A stretch of 42,875 nucleotides of DNA from Candidatus Adiutrix sp. (GCA_031263565.1 JAISFR010000128.1:1-42875), one strand, 5' to 3'. Positions 32,155 to 41,786 are shown, counted from the first letter of the stretch. Program-made: numbers and translations. The notes: a model not told the origin generated them from the sequence alone.

Positions 32155-33852
32155 TCAGTCATACATTTTCAAAAGACGCCGCGTTTCCTCAAGGGCCTTC
32201 TCGGCGGCGGCCAGTTTTTCCTGGTAGCGCCCATGGCGGTTCAGCTTCGGATATTTCAGGTGGAACAGATAGCGGCGGCGGCGGAAGCCCAGGCTGACCA
32301 GCCTCAGGCGCAGGCCCCAGGCCGGGGGCAGTTTCTCTTCGGAAAAGCCCTGCTCTTCGGGGGCGGCCGCCTGCCAGGCCTCGACCGGCCCCTGATAAAT
32401 TTCGCGGGTTAAAAAGCGGGCCCCGGTCAGTTCCTCAGGCGACAGAAGCCGCTTGCGCAAGACCGCCCTGATTGAAGATATGGCCCGGGGGGTCCGCCGC
32501 AGAAAATCCAGGTCCCGCCCCCGGGCTTCCAGGACCCGGCCGTAATCCGACAGGCGGTATTTTATCTCGACCAGCTCGAAGCTGGCGGCGGTCCAGCCCT
32601 GAAGATAGGACTCTTCGGTGTAGCGGCGCCAGCTCTGTTCATTGAAGGCCCGGCCGCCGGCCGCAGCCCCGGACAGATCATAGGGGCCGGTCAGGCTGAC
32701 CAGGCCGCCGGGGCTCAGCAGCTCCAGGCAGTTGGCCATCAACTGGTCCAGGTCGTCGGGCCAGGCGCCCAGACGGGGGACCGTGAGGCTTTCAAAGGAG
32801 CCCGGGGTCAGCTCTATTTCCCCGAAACGTTCCGTCCGGCGCCGGGCGCGGCTGTCCAGCGGGCGGCCCAGGTCCAGCCGCAGATCGGGCCGCATCCGCC
32901 CGTCGCCGCCGACATTGAGCGACTCGTTGTCGAAGTCCGGCCCGGCTTCGATCAACAGGCGATTCGGGCGGGGCCGGAGCGGGACGAAATCCGCGCCCGA
33001 AGAAAACGCCGGGCGGCGGCCGACCAGCTTTTCCAGGGCGTCTTCCAGCCGGAGTTTGGAAAAGTGGTCCAAGCCCCGCCGGGCCAGGCCGTCGAGGCGG
33101 TCCCGGTCGGCCAGGAGTTCCAGGGCGGCGGGGACCAGTTCCTCATAGGGGCGGAATTCGGCGGCGTCTTTTATTTCCGGGTAGTGATAGGTGTCCGGGG
33201 CCAGTTCGGAGAGCACCGGACGGGCGTTGGCCAGAACATAGCCCAGGCGGACCATTTCCAGGCTGGCCGGCAGGGAATGGTGGATGTTGAGAAAGAGCCG
33301 GGCGGCGTAAAGGGCCTGATCTCTGGCCGGGCCGTAGGCTTTGGTCAGAAGATTGACCTTAAGGCCGCGGGCCCTCAATTCATCCAGCACCCGCCGCCGG
33401 CGGGGGTTCAGGCCGCCATAAAAGAGCACGTCGCTGAGCGGGGCCGGGCAGGGCCCCAGCCGGCTCATTTCCGGCACGTAGCCCAGGGGCAGGAAGGCGG
33501 CCGAAAGGCCCTTGGCGGCCAGAAAGTCGATGTTGCGCCGGCTGAAGTCCCAGACCTCGAAAGCGGCCAGCAGCCGCAGATAGCGGCCGTCTTTCAGCCA
33601 GGGATAGCCCTCGGCCTCCAACTGTTCCAGGTTCAGAACGATGCTGCCGGGCGGCGGCTGATGCCATTGCCGCTCCGGGTCGTAGTTGGCCCCCAGGCAG
33701 ATGTTGCGGCTGTGCGGGTTGAAACTGCCGAGCCTGATTTCCGCCTGATAGCCCAGGCGCCCGAAGGCGTACCGCAGGGGCAGGAGGACATCGTCAAAAC
33801 CCCGGGTCTCGGGCATCCGGGGGGTGGAAAGTCTGACCAGGCTGAAATGCAT
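32155..33852 (-). CDS. CgeB-like glycosyltransferase fused to a methyltransferase-like domain
   Basis: This 565-residue cytoplasmic protein has two parts. Residues 1-270 resemble CgeB/GT-B glycosyltransferases: VLFYGGLNPRRRRVLDELRARGLKV and FLNIHHSLPASLEMVRLGYVLANARPVLSEL fit the C-terminal Rossmann half with its conserved Glu. Residues about 300-400 resemble a class I SAM methyltransferase of the COG4627 kind (LNVGGDGRMRPDLRLDLG, LTPGSFESLTVPRL, CLELLSPGGLVSL), although the glycine-rich SAM motif is atypical. The last 30 residues form a coiled coil. Both reactions would suit surface-glycan synthesis. Acceptor and donor cannot be predicted. Confidence 0.72.
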   Translation of the reverse strand: MHFSLVRLSTPRMPETRGFDDVLLPLRYAFGRLGYQAEIRLGSFNPHSRNICLGANYDPERQWHQPPPGSIVLNLEQLEAEGYPWLKDGRYLRLLAAFEVWDFSRRNIDFLAAKGLSAAFLPLGYVPEMSRLGPCPAPLSDVLFYGGLNPRRRRVLDELRARGLKVNLLTKAYGPARDQALYAARLFLNIHHSLPASLEMVRLGYVLANARPVLSELAPDTYHYPEIKDAAEFRPYEELVPAALELLADRDRLDGLARRGLDHFSKLRLEDALEKLVGRRPAFSSGADFVPLRPRPNRLLIEAGPDFDNESLNVGGDGRMRPDLRLDLGRPLDSRARRRTERFGEIELTPGSFESLTVPRLGAWPDDLDQLMANCLELLSPGGLVSLTGPYDLSGAAAGGRAFNEQSWRRYTEESYLQGWTAASFELVEIKYRLSDYGRVLEARGRDLDFLRRTPRAISSIRAVLRKRLLSPEELTGARFLTREIYQGPVEAWQAAAPEEQGFSEEKLPPAWGLRLRLVSLGFRRRRYLFHLKYPKLNRHGRYQEKLAAAEKALEETRRLLKMYD

Positions 33853-33878
33853 GCGGCGGCTCCACAGTTTGATTTCAA

Positions 33879-33908
33879 ATTATAGCACAGGGCCCCGGCC
33901 CGGGTAAA
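33879..33908 (-). promoter_or_regulatory. Promoter of the glycosyltransferase-methyltransferase gene
   Basis: On the minus strand TTTACC (33908-33903), 18 bases, then TATAAT (33884-33879), with TGC directly before the -10 (extended -10). The start codon follows about 27 bases after the -10. The divergent DUF4129 gene starts 74 bases away. Confidence 0.65.
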
Positions 33909-33926
33909 TGAAATGCGGAAAAACGC

Positions 33927-34622
33927 TTGCCGGTAAAAAGCCTCCACCGCCTTTGGGCCTTCCTTCTGATCGTCGCCGGCCTGATGAGCCCGAACTCATC
34001 GGCCGCCGCCGTGAGCCCGGCGCCTCGGGCCGGGCCCGAGAACGCCCGGGCCGCCCTGGAAGCTTCGGTTCGGGCCCTGGATCTGCAAACCGAATTCCCG
34101 GCGGCCGGCTATCGGCCGAGCTGGACGCCCGGGCCGTCCTGGACCCTGCCCCCGGAACTGGCCCAGATGATCTTAATCGCGGCCGCGGCCGTGGTTCTGG
34201 TCATCATCCTGCTCAATCTGCGCGACAATTGGGGGCGCCGCGGCCCAAGCCGCCGCCCGGCGCCGGAAGAAGAGGCCGCCGGCCCGGAGGCCGCCGCCGC
34301 CCGCCTGGGCCAGGCCCAACTGGCGGCCGACGAACTGGCCCGCCAGGGGCGCTTTGCCGAGGCCATGCATGTGCTTCTTCTGCAAAGCCTGACCGAGTTC
34401 CGCCGCCGCCTGGGCCTGACCATCGCCTCGTCCCTGACCAGCCGGGAAATCCTGGCCCGCATCGGCCTGGCCCCGGAAGGCCGCCGGGCCCTGGCCGACA
34501 TCATCGGCCGGGTGGAGCTTTCCTGGTTCGGCGCCCGCCGGTCGGGGGCCGGGGACTACGCGGCCTGCCGCCGCAGTTTTGAAGTCTTAAGCGGCGCCCT
34601 GCGGCGGGAGGGTTGCTCATGA
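33927..34622 (+). CDS. DUF4129 membrane protein
   Basis: This 231-residue protein has a signal peptide or first helix (LWAFLLIVAGLM), one further membrane helix (MILIAAAAVVLVIILLNL, about 80-97) and a cytoplasmic DUF4129 domain with LTSREILARIG, VELSWFGARR and YAACRRSFE. DUF4129 is usually found at the C-terminus of bacterial transglutaminase-like membrane proteins or beside MoxR/DUF58 genes; here it stands alone. The TTG start has GCGGAAA upstream. Its stop overlaps the next ATG (ATGA). Function is unknown. Confidence 0.8.
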   Translation: MPVKSLHRLWAFLLIVAGLMSPNSSAAAVSPAPRAGPENARAALEASVRALDLQTEFPAAGYRPSWTPGPSWTLPPELAQMILIAAAAVVLVIILLNLRDNWGRRGPSRRPAPEEEAAGPEAAAARLGQAQLAADELARQGRFAEAMHVLLLQSLTEFRRRLGLTIASSLTSREILARIGLAPEGRRALADIIGRVELSWFGARRSGAGDYAACRRSFEVLSGALRREGCS

Positions 34623-35899
34623 AATCGGCCCCGTTTTCCAGGCCGGCCGTTGTCCTGCTGCCGACCCTGGCCGTGGCTCTGCTGGCCCTGTCGATCATCC
34701 TGGGCGCTTTTGAAAAGTCGCCGCCCCGGGCCGGGGACCGGAGCCGCCCGGGGGCCTATTCCATTTCCGCTTTGGGGTATGCCGGTTTTTACGATACCTT
34801 GAAACGCCTGGGGCGTCCGGTGCTGCGCGGCCTGTCCGGGCTTTCGACCCAGGTGGGGGCTGACGGCACCCTGATCGTCGCCGAGCCCGATCTCAGCCGA
34901 ATGACGGAAGCGGAGCGGGGCCGGATCCTGGAAGCCCCCCGCCTGCTCCTGGTGCTGCCCAAATGGGGCGGCCGGCCCGACCCCGTCCGCCCGGCCTGGC
35001 TGGAGGCGGTCTATTACCTGCCCCCGGGGACCGCCCGTCAGACCCTGGCCCTGGCCGGCGTCGAAGCGGAAGTGAGACGTCAGCCCTGGCCGGAACTTTG
35101 GGCGGTCAATGAAATCGGCCCCCGGCCGTCGGGTTCGGGCCGGGCGCAGCTTATCCGCTCGGAAAAAATCCGGCCGCTGGTCGCTTCGGAAGAGGGCTTC
35201 CTCCTCCTGGGCGAGATTCCGGAGGGCCCGGGAAAAATCTGGATCCTGGCCGACCCCGATCTGATGAACAACCAGGGGCTGCCGAAGGGCGACAACCTTT
35301 CTTTCATGCTGGCCCTGGTCGACCGCTTGCGCGGCTGGAACAGCCCGGACCCCAAGGGCCCGCTGGTTTTTGACGAGACGGTGCACGGCCTGGCCGCGGC
35401 CCGCTGGTCGCCGCTGAAACTGCTGTTCGATTTTCCCCTGGTCCTGGTGACCGTTTTGCTCGGCCTGACCGCCCTTCTGGCCGTCCTGGCCGGCGGCGGC
35501 CGTTTCGGCGCGCCGCTGAAGGCGGCCCCGGGCCTTGATTTCGGCAAAAAACAGCTGATCGACAACAGCGCCCGCCTCCTGGACCAGGCCGGGCGCCAGG
35601 CCGGGGTCCTGAAAAGATACGTGCTTCTGAGCCTCCGCTCGGCCGGCCGGCAACTGCACGCCCCGGCCGGCCTGGATGACCGGGCCCTGGCCCTGTGGCT
35701 CGACCGGGTCGGCCGGGCCCGCGGGCTGGGCCGTTCCTGCGCGGAAATTCTGGAAAATTTGTCGGAACCTTTTGAGACCGGGCCGGAGCCGCGCCTGGAA
35801 CGGCTCTTCGCCTGCGCCCGGGAAATATATCGCTGGAAGGGAGAAATCCTGAATGGATCTGCAGCACATCGGCGCCATGGTCAAGGCCATCCGCACTGA
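34619..35899 (+). CDS. DUF4350 membrane protein
   Basis: The 426-residue protein has an N-terminal helix ([21 protein letters not shown]), an extracytoplasmic region with the DUF4350 pattern ([53 protein letters not shown]) and a second helix ([20 protein letters not shown]) leading to a cytoplasmic tail. Related proteins occur in MoxR/DUF58 loci in many phyla and have no assigned activity. ATG at 34619 is chosen for the GGAGGG spacing and the ATGA coupling. It overlaps the moxR-like gene by 47 bases. Confidence 0.8.
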   Translation: MKSAPFSRPAVVLLPTLAVALLALSIILGAFEKSPPRAGDRSRPGAYSISALGYAGFYDTLKRLGRPVLRGLSGLSTQVGADGTLIVAEPDLSRMTEAERGRILEAPRLLLVLPKWGGRPDPVRPAWLEAVYYLPPGTARQTLALAGVEAEVRRQPWPELWAVNEIGPRPSGSGRAQLIRSEKIRPLVASEEGFLLLGEIPEGPGKIWILADPDLMNNQGLPKGDNLSFMLALVDRLRGWNSPDPKGPLVFDETVHGLAAARWSPLKLLFDFPLVLVTVLLGLTALLAVLAGGGRFGAPLKAAPGLDFGKKQLIDNSARLLDQAGRQAGVLKRYVLLSLRSAGRQLHAPAGLDDRALALWLDRVGRARGLGRSCAEILENLSEPFETGPEPRLERLFACAREIYRWKGEILNGSAAHRRHGQGHPH

Positions 35900-36809
35900 G
35901 GTGGGCAAGGCCATCGTCGGGCAGGACGAGGCCCTGGAGCTTTTGCTGACCAGCCTCTTATGCGGCGGCCACGTTTTGCTGGAAGGGGTTCCGGGCACGG
36001 GCAAGACCTTTATGGTTCAAGCCTTCGCGGTTTCCCTGAGCCTCGACTTCGGCCGCATCCAGTTCACCCCGGACCTGATGCCCGGGGACGTCCTGGGCAC
36101 CAATCTCTTCAACTTCCAGAGCAACAGCTTTGCGCTGACCCCGGGGCCGATTTTCACCCAGATACTCCTGGCCGACGAAATAAACCGCACCCCGCCCAAG
36201 ACCCAGGCCGCCCTTCTCCAGGCCATGAACGAGCGCTCGGTGACCATCGACCGCCAGACCTACCAACTGGGCGATGAATTCATGGTGGTGGCCACCCAGA
36301 ACCCCATTGAACAGCAGGGCACCTATCCCCTGCCCGAGGCCCAGTTGGACCGCTTTCTCTTCAAAGTGCTCATCGATTATCCCAGCCGGGACGAGGAGCG
36401 GGAAATCGTGCGCCGCCACGGCCATTATTCGGCCATGCCCAATCTGGCCGACTTTCAGATCAGGCCGGTGGTCAACCGGGAGCATCTGGCCTACGCCCGG
36501 GCGCTCACCGCCCGCATCCGCCTGACCGAGCCCCTGGTGGATTATATCGTCGACCTCATCCGGGCCACCAGGCGGCATCCGGCCATTGAAACCGGGGCCT
36601 CCACCCGGGCCGCCAATATGATGGCCTCGGCCGCCCGGGCTTACGCGGCTCTCTGCGGCCGGGATTTCGTCATCCCCGACGACCTCAAACGCCTGGCCCG
36701 GCCCCTGCTCCGCCACCGGATAGTCATGACCCCGGCCGCCGACATCGAAGGCCTCGGCAGTGATCAGGCCCTGCAAAGCATCATCGACCAGACGGCGGCC
36801 CCCCGATGA
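35853..36809 (+). CDS. MoxR-family AAA+ ATPase
   Basis: MoxR ATPases are chaperone-like AAA+ proteins that mature or activate partner proteins, often with a von Willebrand-type partner. The 318-residue protein shows Walker A GVPGTGKT (45-52), Walker [15 protein letters not shown] (Asp108-Glu109), the sensor-1 region [22 protein letters not shown] and a sensor-2/lid region near [14 protein letters not shown]. These motifs are diagnostic for the MRP (MoxR proper) subgroup. The downstream DUF58 protein, coupled by ATGA, is the typical partner. Confidence 0.95.
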   Translation: MDLQHIGAMVKAIRTEVGKAIVGQDEALELLLTSLLCGGHVLLEGVPGTGKTFMVQAFAVSLSLDFGRIQFTPDLMPGDVLGTNLFNFQSNSFALTPGPIFTQILLADEINRTPPKTQAALLQAMNERSVTIDRQTYQLGDEFMVVATQNPIEQQGTYPLPEAQLDRFLFKVLIDYPSRDEEREIVRRHGHYSAMPNLADFQIRPVVNREHLAYARALTARIRLTEPLVDYIVDLIRATRRHPAIETGASTRAANMMASAARAYAALCGRDFVIPDDLKRLARPLLRHRIVMTPAADIEGLGSDQALQSIIDQTAAPR

Positions 36810-38116
36810 TCAGGCCCACGCCCAGGGCGGCGGGCTGCCTGGCCCTGACCATCGCGCCGGCCCTTCTGATCGTCGCCGCCTTTGAGCGGTACTGGTTTGC
36901 GGCTCTCTATCCGCCGGCGGCGGTTCTGGGCCTGATGCTGGCCGACCTGCTGATGATCATGCCCGGCCGCCGGCTGAAGGTCGGGGTCGAGGCCCCCGGG
37001 CTCATGTATCTGGGGCGGCCGGCCGGGCTGCAAGTCTCTCTGTCGGCCGAGCCCGGCTTCCGCCCCCCGGCCGTCGAAGCGCTGCTGGAGCAGGAAGGCC
37101 AGGCCGAGCCCCCGGAAGCGCGGCGCGGAACCCTGACCGACGGCCGCCTGGAATTGAGCCTGCCCGTGCGCCCTCTGCGGCGGGGGCAAATTCTACTGAA
37201 GGCCCTCTGGCTGCGCTGGCGCGGGCCTTGGGGGCTGACCGAACTGCGCCGCCGGGAAGAGCTGGCTTTGAAAATCGACGTCGTGCCGGACATCAAGGGC
37301 CTGCATGAAGAGGCCCTGAAATTTTTCGCCGGAGAGGCGATTTACGGCCTGAAAATCCAGCGCCTGAGAGGCGAGGGCGCCGAGTTCGACGCCCTGGCGG
37401 AATACGCGCCCGGCCAGGACCTCCGCCATCTGGACTGGAAACATTCGGCCCGCCACCGCCGGCTGCTGGTCAAGGAATTTCGCCAGGAACGCAACCATCA
37501 GGTTCTCCTGGGCTTTGATACCGGGCATCTGATGCTGGAACCGGTCGAGGGCCTGCCCAAGCTGGACCACGCCATCCGGGCCGGGCTGCTCCTGGGCTGG
37601 ATTTCCCTTTACCGCGGCGACCTGCTGGGCGGCTGCGGCTTTGACGTCAGTTTCCGCCATTATCTCCAGCCGGCCCGGGGGCTGCCCCATTTCACCCGGT
37701 TCCAGCGTTTCGCCGCCGCCCTGGATTATCAGACCGAGGAAAGCAATTTCACCCTGGCCCTGGCCGAACTCGGCGCCCGGCTGCGGCGCCGGACCCTGGT
37801 GGTGCTGTTCACCGAATTCGTCGACTCCATTTCGGCCGAGCTGCTGATCGAAAGCCTGCAGTTGATGACCAGGCGGCATGTGGTGATTTTCGTCACCTTA
37901 AGGGATCCCCTCCTGGCCGGCCTGACCGGGGCCGCCCCGGAAGATTTCTCCCGGGTGGCCGGGGCGGTGATCGCCGACGATTTCCTGCGCGAGAGATCCA
38001 TCGTCCTGGAACGGGTGGCCCGGCTGGGGGTTCACTGCCTGGATGTGCCGGCCCGGGGGCTCTCCTCGGCCCTCCTGAACCGCTATTTGATGATCAAGCA
38101 AAGGGGGCTCCTGTGA
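36806..38116 (+). CDS. DUF58 protein, probable MoxR partner
   Basis: This 436-residue protein has two N-terminal membrane helices (about 9-50), a beta-rich region and the DUF58 signature [26 protein letters not shown] (about 190-215). A von-Willebrand-A-like fold follows, with [10 protein letters not shown] and [14 protein letters not shown]58 proteins are consistently encoded next to MoxR ATPases and are thought to be their membrane-attached clients. The stop overlaps the SpoIIM-like GTG (GTGA). The metal-binding DxSxS motif of true vWA domains is degenerate (DTGHL). Confidence 0.93.
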   Translation: MIRPTPRAAGCLALTIAPALLIVAAFERYWFAALYPPAAVLGLMLADLLMIMPGRRLKVGVEAPGLMYLGRPAGLQVSLSAEPGFRPPAVEALLEQEGQAEPPEARRGTLTDGRLELSLPVRPLRRGQILLKALWLRWRGPWGLTELRRREELALKIDVVPDIKGLHEEALKFFAGEAIYGLKIQRLRGEGAEFDALAEYAPGQDLRHLDWKHSARHRRLLVKEFRQERNHQVLLGFDTGHLMLEPVEGLPKLDHAIRAGLLLGWISLYRGDLLGGCGFDVSFRHYLQPARGLPHFTRFQRFAAALDYQTEESNFTLALAELGARLRRRTLVVLFTEFVDSISAELLIESLQLMTRRHVVIFVTLRDPLLAGLTGAAPEDFSRVAGAVIADDFLRERSIVLERVARLGVHCLDVPARGLSSALLNRYLMIKQRGLL

Positions 38117-39201
38117 GCCCGGATCTTCAGGAAAGGGCGCCGGCCGGGGCGGCCCGCCACCTGGGCCCGGCCCGGGCCGAGGGCCGGCCGGCGCTGACCC
38201 TGCGCAGCGCCGAATTTCGCAAGGGGCGGGAAAGCGCCTGGCGCCGCCTGGACGATATGGTCGGCCGCATCGAGGGCCGGGGCTTCGACAGCCTTTCGGC
38301 CGAAGAGGTGCAGGAACTGCCCCTGCTCTACCGGGCGGCCATGAGTTCGCTGTCGGTGGCCCGCAATATACTTCTGGACCGGAACCTCCTGCTCTACCTG
38401 GAAAATCTCTGCCTGAGGGCCTATCTGGCCGTTTATGGCCCCCGGTTGGGCCTTGGGCGGACATTTCTCCGCTTCCTGAGCCACGACTTCCCCCGGGCCG
38501 TGCGCGCCCTGCGCCCGCATCTGCTGGCGGTGACCGTGGCCCTTTTGGCCGGGACCCTGGCCGGCTATTTACTGGTCCATTCCGATCCGCATTATTTCAG
38601 CCTGATAGTGCCCGAGTCCCTGGCCGGCAGCCGGGGGCCGGAGAGCAGCGCCGAGGATCTGATCAGGACCGAGCTTTTCGCCCCCTGGCCGGGTTTTGTG
38701 GAAACTTTCGTCATTTTCGCCAATTCCCTTTTCCGGCACAATACCCTGGTGGGCCTTTTGTCTTTCGGGCTGGGCTTCGCCCTGGGCCTGCCGACCGTTT
38801 TGCTGGTGGCCTACAACGGCTTGATCATGGGGGCCTTTCTGGCCCTGCACGCCGAGCTGGGCCTGGCCGTGGATTTCCTGGGCTGGCTCTCCATCCACGG
38901 GGTCACGGAAATCCTGGCCGTTCTGCTCTGCGGGGCGGCCGGTCTGCGGGTGGCCGAAAAAATTATTTTCCCGGGCGACCTGCCCCGTCTGGACAGCCTG
39001 GCCCTTTACGGCCGCCGGGCGGCCTCGGTGGCCGCCGGGGCCGTGATTCTGTTTTTCATCGCCGGTTTCCTGGAGGGCGGTTTCCGGCCGCTGATCAGCC
39101 AGACCGCCGGCCGCTACGCCGTGGCTCTGGTCACGGCGGCGGCCTGGCTGTTTTACTTCACCCGGCTGGGGCGGGAGGCCGATCATGGCGCTGAGCGCTG
39201 A
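38113..39201 (+). CDS. SpoIIM-like (DUF95) membrane protein
   Basis: The 362-residue protein has a cytoplasmic N-terminus of about 130 residues and then five to six membrane helices. The SpoIIM/DUF95 hallmarks are NSLFRHNTLVGLLSFGLGFALGLPTVLLVAYNGLIMGAF and HGVTEILAVLLCGAAGL. In Bacillus SpoIIM works in septal peptidoglycan hydrolysis during engulfment; non-sporulating bacteria carry related genes in MoxR/RDD clusters with unknown function. There is no sign that this organism sporulates. The GTG start is coupled to DUF58 and the 3' end overlaps the RDD gene by 17 bases. Confidence 0.9.
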   Translation: MSPDLQERAPAGAARHLGPARAEGRPALTLRSAEFRKGRESAWRRLDDMVGRIEGRGFDSLSAEEVQELPLLYRAAMSSLSVARNILLDRNLLLYLENLCLRAYLAVYGPRLGLGRTFLRFLSHDFPRAVRALRPHLLAVTVALLAGTLAGYLLVHSDPHYFSLIVPESLAGSRGPESSAEDLIRTELFAPWPGFVETFVIFANSLFRHNTLVGLLSFGLGFALGLPTVLLVAYNGLIMGAFLALHAELGLAVDFLGWLSIHGVTEILAVLLCGAAGLRVAEKIIFPGDLPRLDSLALYGRRAASVAAGAVILFFIAGFLEGGFRPLISQTAGRYAVALVTAAAWLFYFTRLGREADHGAER

Positions 39202-40096
39202 CCGGGTCGGGGCCCTGCTGGAAGGCGTCCAGCGGCGGCGGCGGGTTCTGCTGAGCCCCGAAGGCGTGCCCCTGGAAATTCAGGTGGCCGGCCACGGCGA
39301 GCGCCTCGGCGCCCTGGCCCTGGACCTGGTCTTCATGCTGGGGGCGGTGGTGATCCTGTTCCTTTTGCTCATCTTTTACCTGTTCGCCGGGGTCGGCGGC
39401 TCGGTGGGCCGGACTCTCTTTCTCTTTCTGGCCTTTGTGATCCGGGTTTTATATTTCGCCCATTTTGAACTGGCCTGGCAGGGGCGGACGCCCGGCAAGA
39501 AAATATGCGGCTTAAGGGTCATCAACCGCCAGGGCGGGGATTTGACGCCCTCGGCGGTCATCGCCCGCAACCTGACCCGGGAGGTGGAAGTCTTTCTGCC
39601 CCTGACCCTCTTTCTCAGCCTGGGGGCCGGAGAAAACGGCTGGCAGGACTGGGCCCTTTTCGGCTGGCTGTTGATGATCGCTTCGCTGCCGCTGTGGAAC
39701 CGGGACCATCTGCGGGCCGGGGACCTGATCGGCGGCACCCAGGTCATCGCCATGCCCAGGCGGGTGCTCCTGGCCGACCTCAGCCGGGAGGAGGCCGGCC
39801 GCTTCACCTTCACCCCCGAACAGTTGGCCCTCTACGGCGCCTTTGAGCTGCAGGTGCTGGAGGAATTCCTCCGCCGCCCGCCCGGCCCGGAGACCGACCG
39901 CCTGCTGGACGAAGTCAGCCGGAAGATCCGCCGCAAAATCGGCTGGTCGGGGCCGGTGGAGACCCGGGAGGCCCGCCGTTTTCTGACTGAGTTTTACAGT
40001 GCCGAACGGGCCGACCTGGAAAGAGGGCAGCTCTTCGGAAAGTTCAGGGCCGATAAAAAAGAGGCGGCGGACAGGCGGCCCGGGAAGAAAAATTGA
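39185..40096 (+). CDS. RDD-family membrane protein
   Basis: This is a 303-residue protein with an RDD domain (about 30-180): ERLGALALDLVFML at the first helix, and GRTPGKKICGLRVI plus NRDHLRAGDLIGGTQVI at the conserved loop and end. RDD proteins have been linked to Na+/H+ exchange in some bacteria, but are more often simply components of MoxR/DUF58/SpoIIM clusters. The C-terminal 120 residues are cytoplasmic and charged (QLALYGAFELQVLEEFLRR, a segment usual in cluster-associated RDD proteins). It is the last gene of the module and ends 28 bases from a convergent gene. Confidence 0.9.
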   Translation: MALSADRVGALLEGVQRRRRVLLSPEGVPLEIQVAGHGERLGALALDLVFMLGAVVILFLLLIFYLFAGVGGSVGRTLFLFLAFVIRVLYFAHFELAWQGRTPGKKICGLRVINRQGGDLTPSAVIARNLTREVEVFLPLTLFLSLGAGENGWQDWALFGWLLMIASLPLWNRDHLRAGDLIGGTQVIAMPRRVLLADLSREEAGRFTFTPEQLALYGAFELQVLEEFLRRPPGPETDRLLDEVSRKIRRKIGWSGPVETREARRFLTEFYSAERADLERGQLFGKFRADKKEAADRRPGKKN

Positions 40097-40124
40097 ATCA
40101 TCAGTCAAAGACGCCGGCCAGGCT

Positions 40125-40814
40125 TTACAGGGAAACCCCTTCCTTGACCGCCCGCAGGTCGTAATAAATAATGGCCGCCATGACCGCGCTGATGGCCTTA
40201 AACAGCAAGCCCGGCAAGGCCAGGGCCAGGGGAGGGGGCCAGCCGGAGCTGACGGCAAACACGCCTATCAGGGTGAGGACCCAGACCAGGACGGCGATCA
40301 GGAACAGGGCGAATATACCGAAGCGGTAGCCTTTAGTCAATTCCGCGCTGCGGTTGATGCTGTCCACCGGCCCCAGGCGTTCGACCACACAGGCCGGAAT
40401 GGTCACCGACAAGAGGCAGATCATAGTAAACCCGGGCACGATCAGGAAAATAAAACCCAGCAAGATTACAATCCAGCTCAGGACGGCCGAGATAGTCAGC
40501 GGGATGATCCGGGTCAGGCCCTTGCTCAGCGATTCACCCAAAGGGGCGGTCTGGCCCCTTAAGGCCTGGCAGACGGCGTAGGCTACGGCTCCTTGCATGA
40601 TCAGATTGAGAATGACGCTGAAGAGGCTGACCAGCCCAAAGCCGGCCAGGGGCTCGGAGAAATCGAGGGTCACCAGAATTTCCGGCAGGGCGGCCAGACC
40701 GGGCAGCCCGAAGAAGACCAGGGGGTTGTCGAGCAAAGTGGAAAAAGTGCGGCTCAGGACGGAGCCCACGGTGAATTCAGGTTCGGCGATGAAGCCGTAT
40801 GGCGGTGTCGGCAT
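40125..40814 (-). CDS. Polytopic membrane protein, copy A (shortened by nonsense codon)
   Basis: The 229-residue protein has about five hydrophobic helices: NPLVFFGLPGLAALPEIL, SLFSVILNLIMQGAVAY, ISAVLSWIVILLGFIFLIVPGF and two near the C-terminus. The pattern FLIVPGF, PACVVERLGPVDSINRSAELTKGYRF and IIYYDLRAVKEG resembles the YciC/GPDPase-membrane-domain type of protein; function is unknown. Compared with copy B the codon after the final VSL is TAA instead of GAA, and the eight lost codons are still readable after it. About four in five residues match copy B. The helices carry most differences. Confidence 0.82.
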   Translation of the reverse strand: MPTPPYGFIAEPEFTVGSVLSRTFSTLLDNPLVFFGLPGLAALPEILVTLDFSEPLAGFGLVSLFSVILNLIMQGAVAYAVCQALRGQTAPLGESLSKGLTRIIPLTISAVLSWIVILLGFIFLIVPGFTMICLLSVTIPACVVERLGPVDSINRSAELTKGYRFGIFALFLIAVLVWVLTLIGVFAVSSGWPPPLALALPGLLFKAISAVMAAIIYYDLRAVKEGVSL

Positions 40815-40918
40815 AAAGGCTCCCTGGAATTTCTAAAACTGGGTGGAGAGCTTAATCGTCCGCATTAAAATCCGCCCTCAACTCTTCCACAGTGGCCAAG
40901 GCCCGGCCGCCTCCGGCT

Positions 40919-41632
40919 TCAATCAAAGACGCCGGCCAGGCTTTCCAGGGAAACCCCTTCCTTGACCGCCCGCAGGTCGTAATAAATAATAGCCGCCATG
41001 ACCGCGTTGAAGGCCTTGGACGGCACATCCAAAAGGGTCAGGGCCAGGGGCGAGGGCGAGCCGGAGCTGACGGCAGACAGGCCTATCACGATAAGACCCC
41101 AGGCCAGGCTGGCGATCAGGATCAGGGCGAATATACTGAAGCGGTAACCTTTGGTCAATTCCGCGCTGCGGTTGAGGCTGTCCACCGGCCCCAGGCGTTC
41201 GACCACACAGGCCGGAATAGTCACCGACAAGAGGCACATCATAGTAAACCCGGGCACGATCAGGAAAATAAAACCCAGCAAGATTATAATCCCGGTCAGG
41301 ACGGCCGAGATCGCCAGCGGGATGATCCGGGCCAGGCCCTTGCTCAGCGATTCCCCTAAGGGGGCGGCCTGGCCCCTTAAGGACTGGTAGACGGCGTAGG
41401 CTACGGCCCCTTCCATGATCAGACTGAGAATGACGCTGAAAAGGCTGACCAGCCCCAGGCCGGCCCGGGCCTCGGAGGAACCGAGGGCCACCAGAATTTC
41501 CGGCAGGGCGGCCAGGCCGGGCAGCCCGAAGAAGACCAGGGGGTTGTCGAGCAAGGTGGAAAAAGTGCGGCTCAGGACGGAGCCCACGGTGAATTCGGCT
41601 TCGACAATGAAGCCGTATGGCGGCGTCGGCAT
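40919..41632 (-). CDS. Polytopic membrane protein, copy B (full length)
   Basis: This 237-residue paralogue has the same topology and motifs (LIVPGF, PACVVERLGPVDSLNRSAELTKGYRF, YYDLRAVKEGVSLESLAGVFD). It is longer than copy A by the eight C-terminal residues. Its ribosome-site region (GGGGGTCTTTATG on the minus strand) matches copy A apart from a few bases, so both are probably expressed from an upstream promoter, copy B first. A housekeeping role is not indicated. The neighbourhood is accessory, with the miniature element only 154 bases away. Confidence 0.82.
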   Translation of the reverse strand: MPTPPYGFIVEAEFTVGSVLSRTFSTLLDNPLVFFGLPGLAALPEILVALGSSEARAGLGLVSLFSVILSLIMEGAVAYAVYQSLRGQAAPLGESLSKGLARIIPLAISAVLTGIIILLGFIFLIVPGFTMMCLLSVTIPACVVERLGPVDSLNRSAELTKGYRFSIFALILIASLAWGLIVIGLSAVSSGSPSPLALTLLDVPSKAFNAVMAAIIYYDLRAVKEGVSLESLAGVFD

Positions 41633-41786
41633 AAAGACCCCCTGGAATTTCTAAAAAAAATAGATTAATAATCACAATACTTTCCTGCGGAAAGCCGTGC
41701 GCAAGAGGCCCGGAATCCGCCAAAGGAAGAAGCCCGGCTCTGGCCCCGGGTCATAATCGGCTCATTCTCCTTTGGCGGTTACTAAG

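Larger units (their letters stand above)
40105..41656. repeat. Tandem 734-bp duplication
   Basis: Bases 40105-40838 and 40923-41656 are direct repeats of equal length (734 bp, no net indel), each holding one membrane-protein gene plus its ribosome site. Similarity starts at TCAAAGACGCCGG and ends at GGAATTTCTAAAA. The 84-bp spacer between the units (40839-40922) is not duplicated. On the minus strand part of it reads as a short frame ending ATVEELRADFNADD-stop (stop near 40852), which looks like the tail of a lost gene. Confidence 0.9.
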
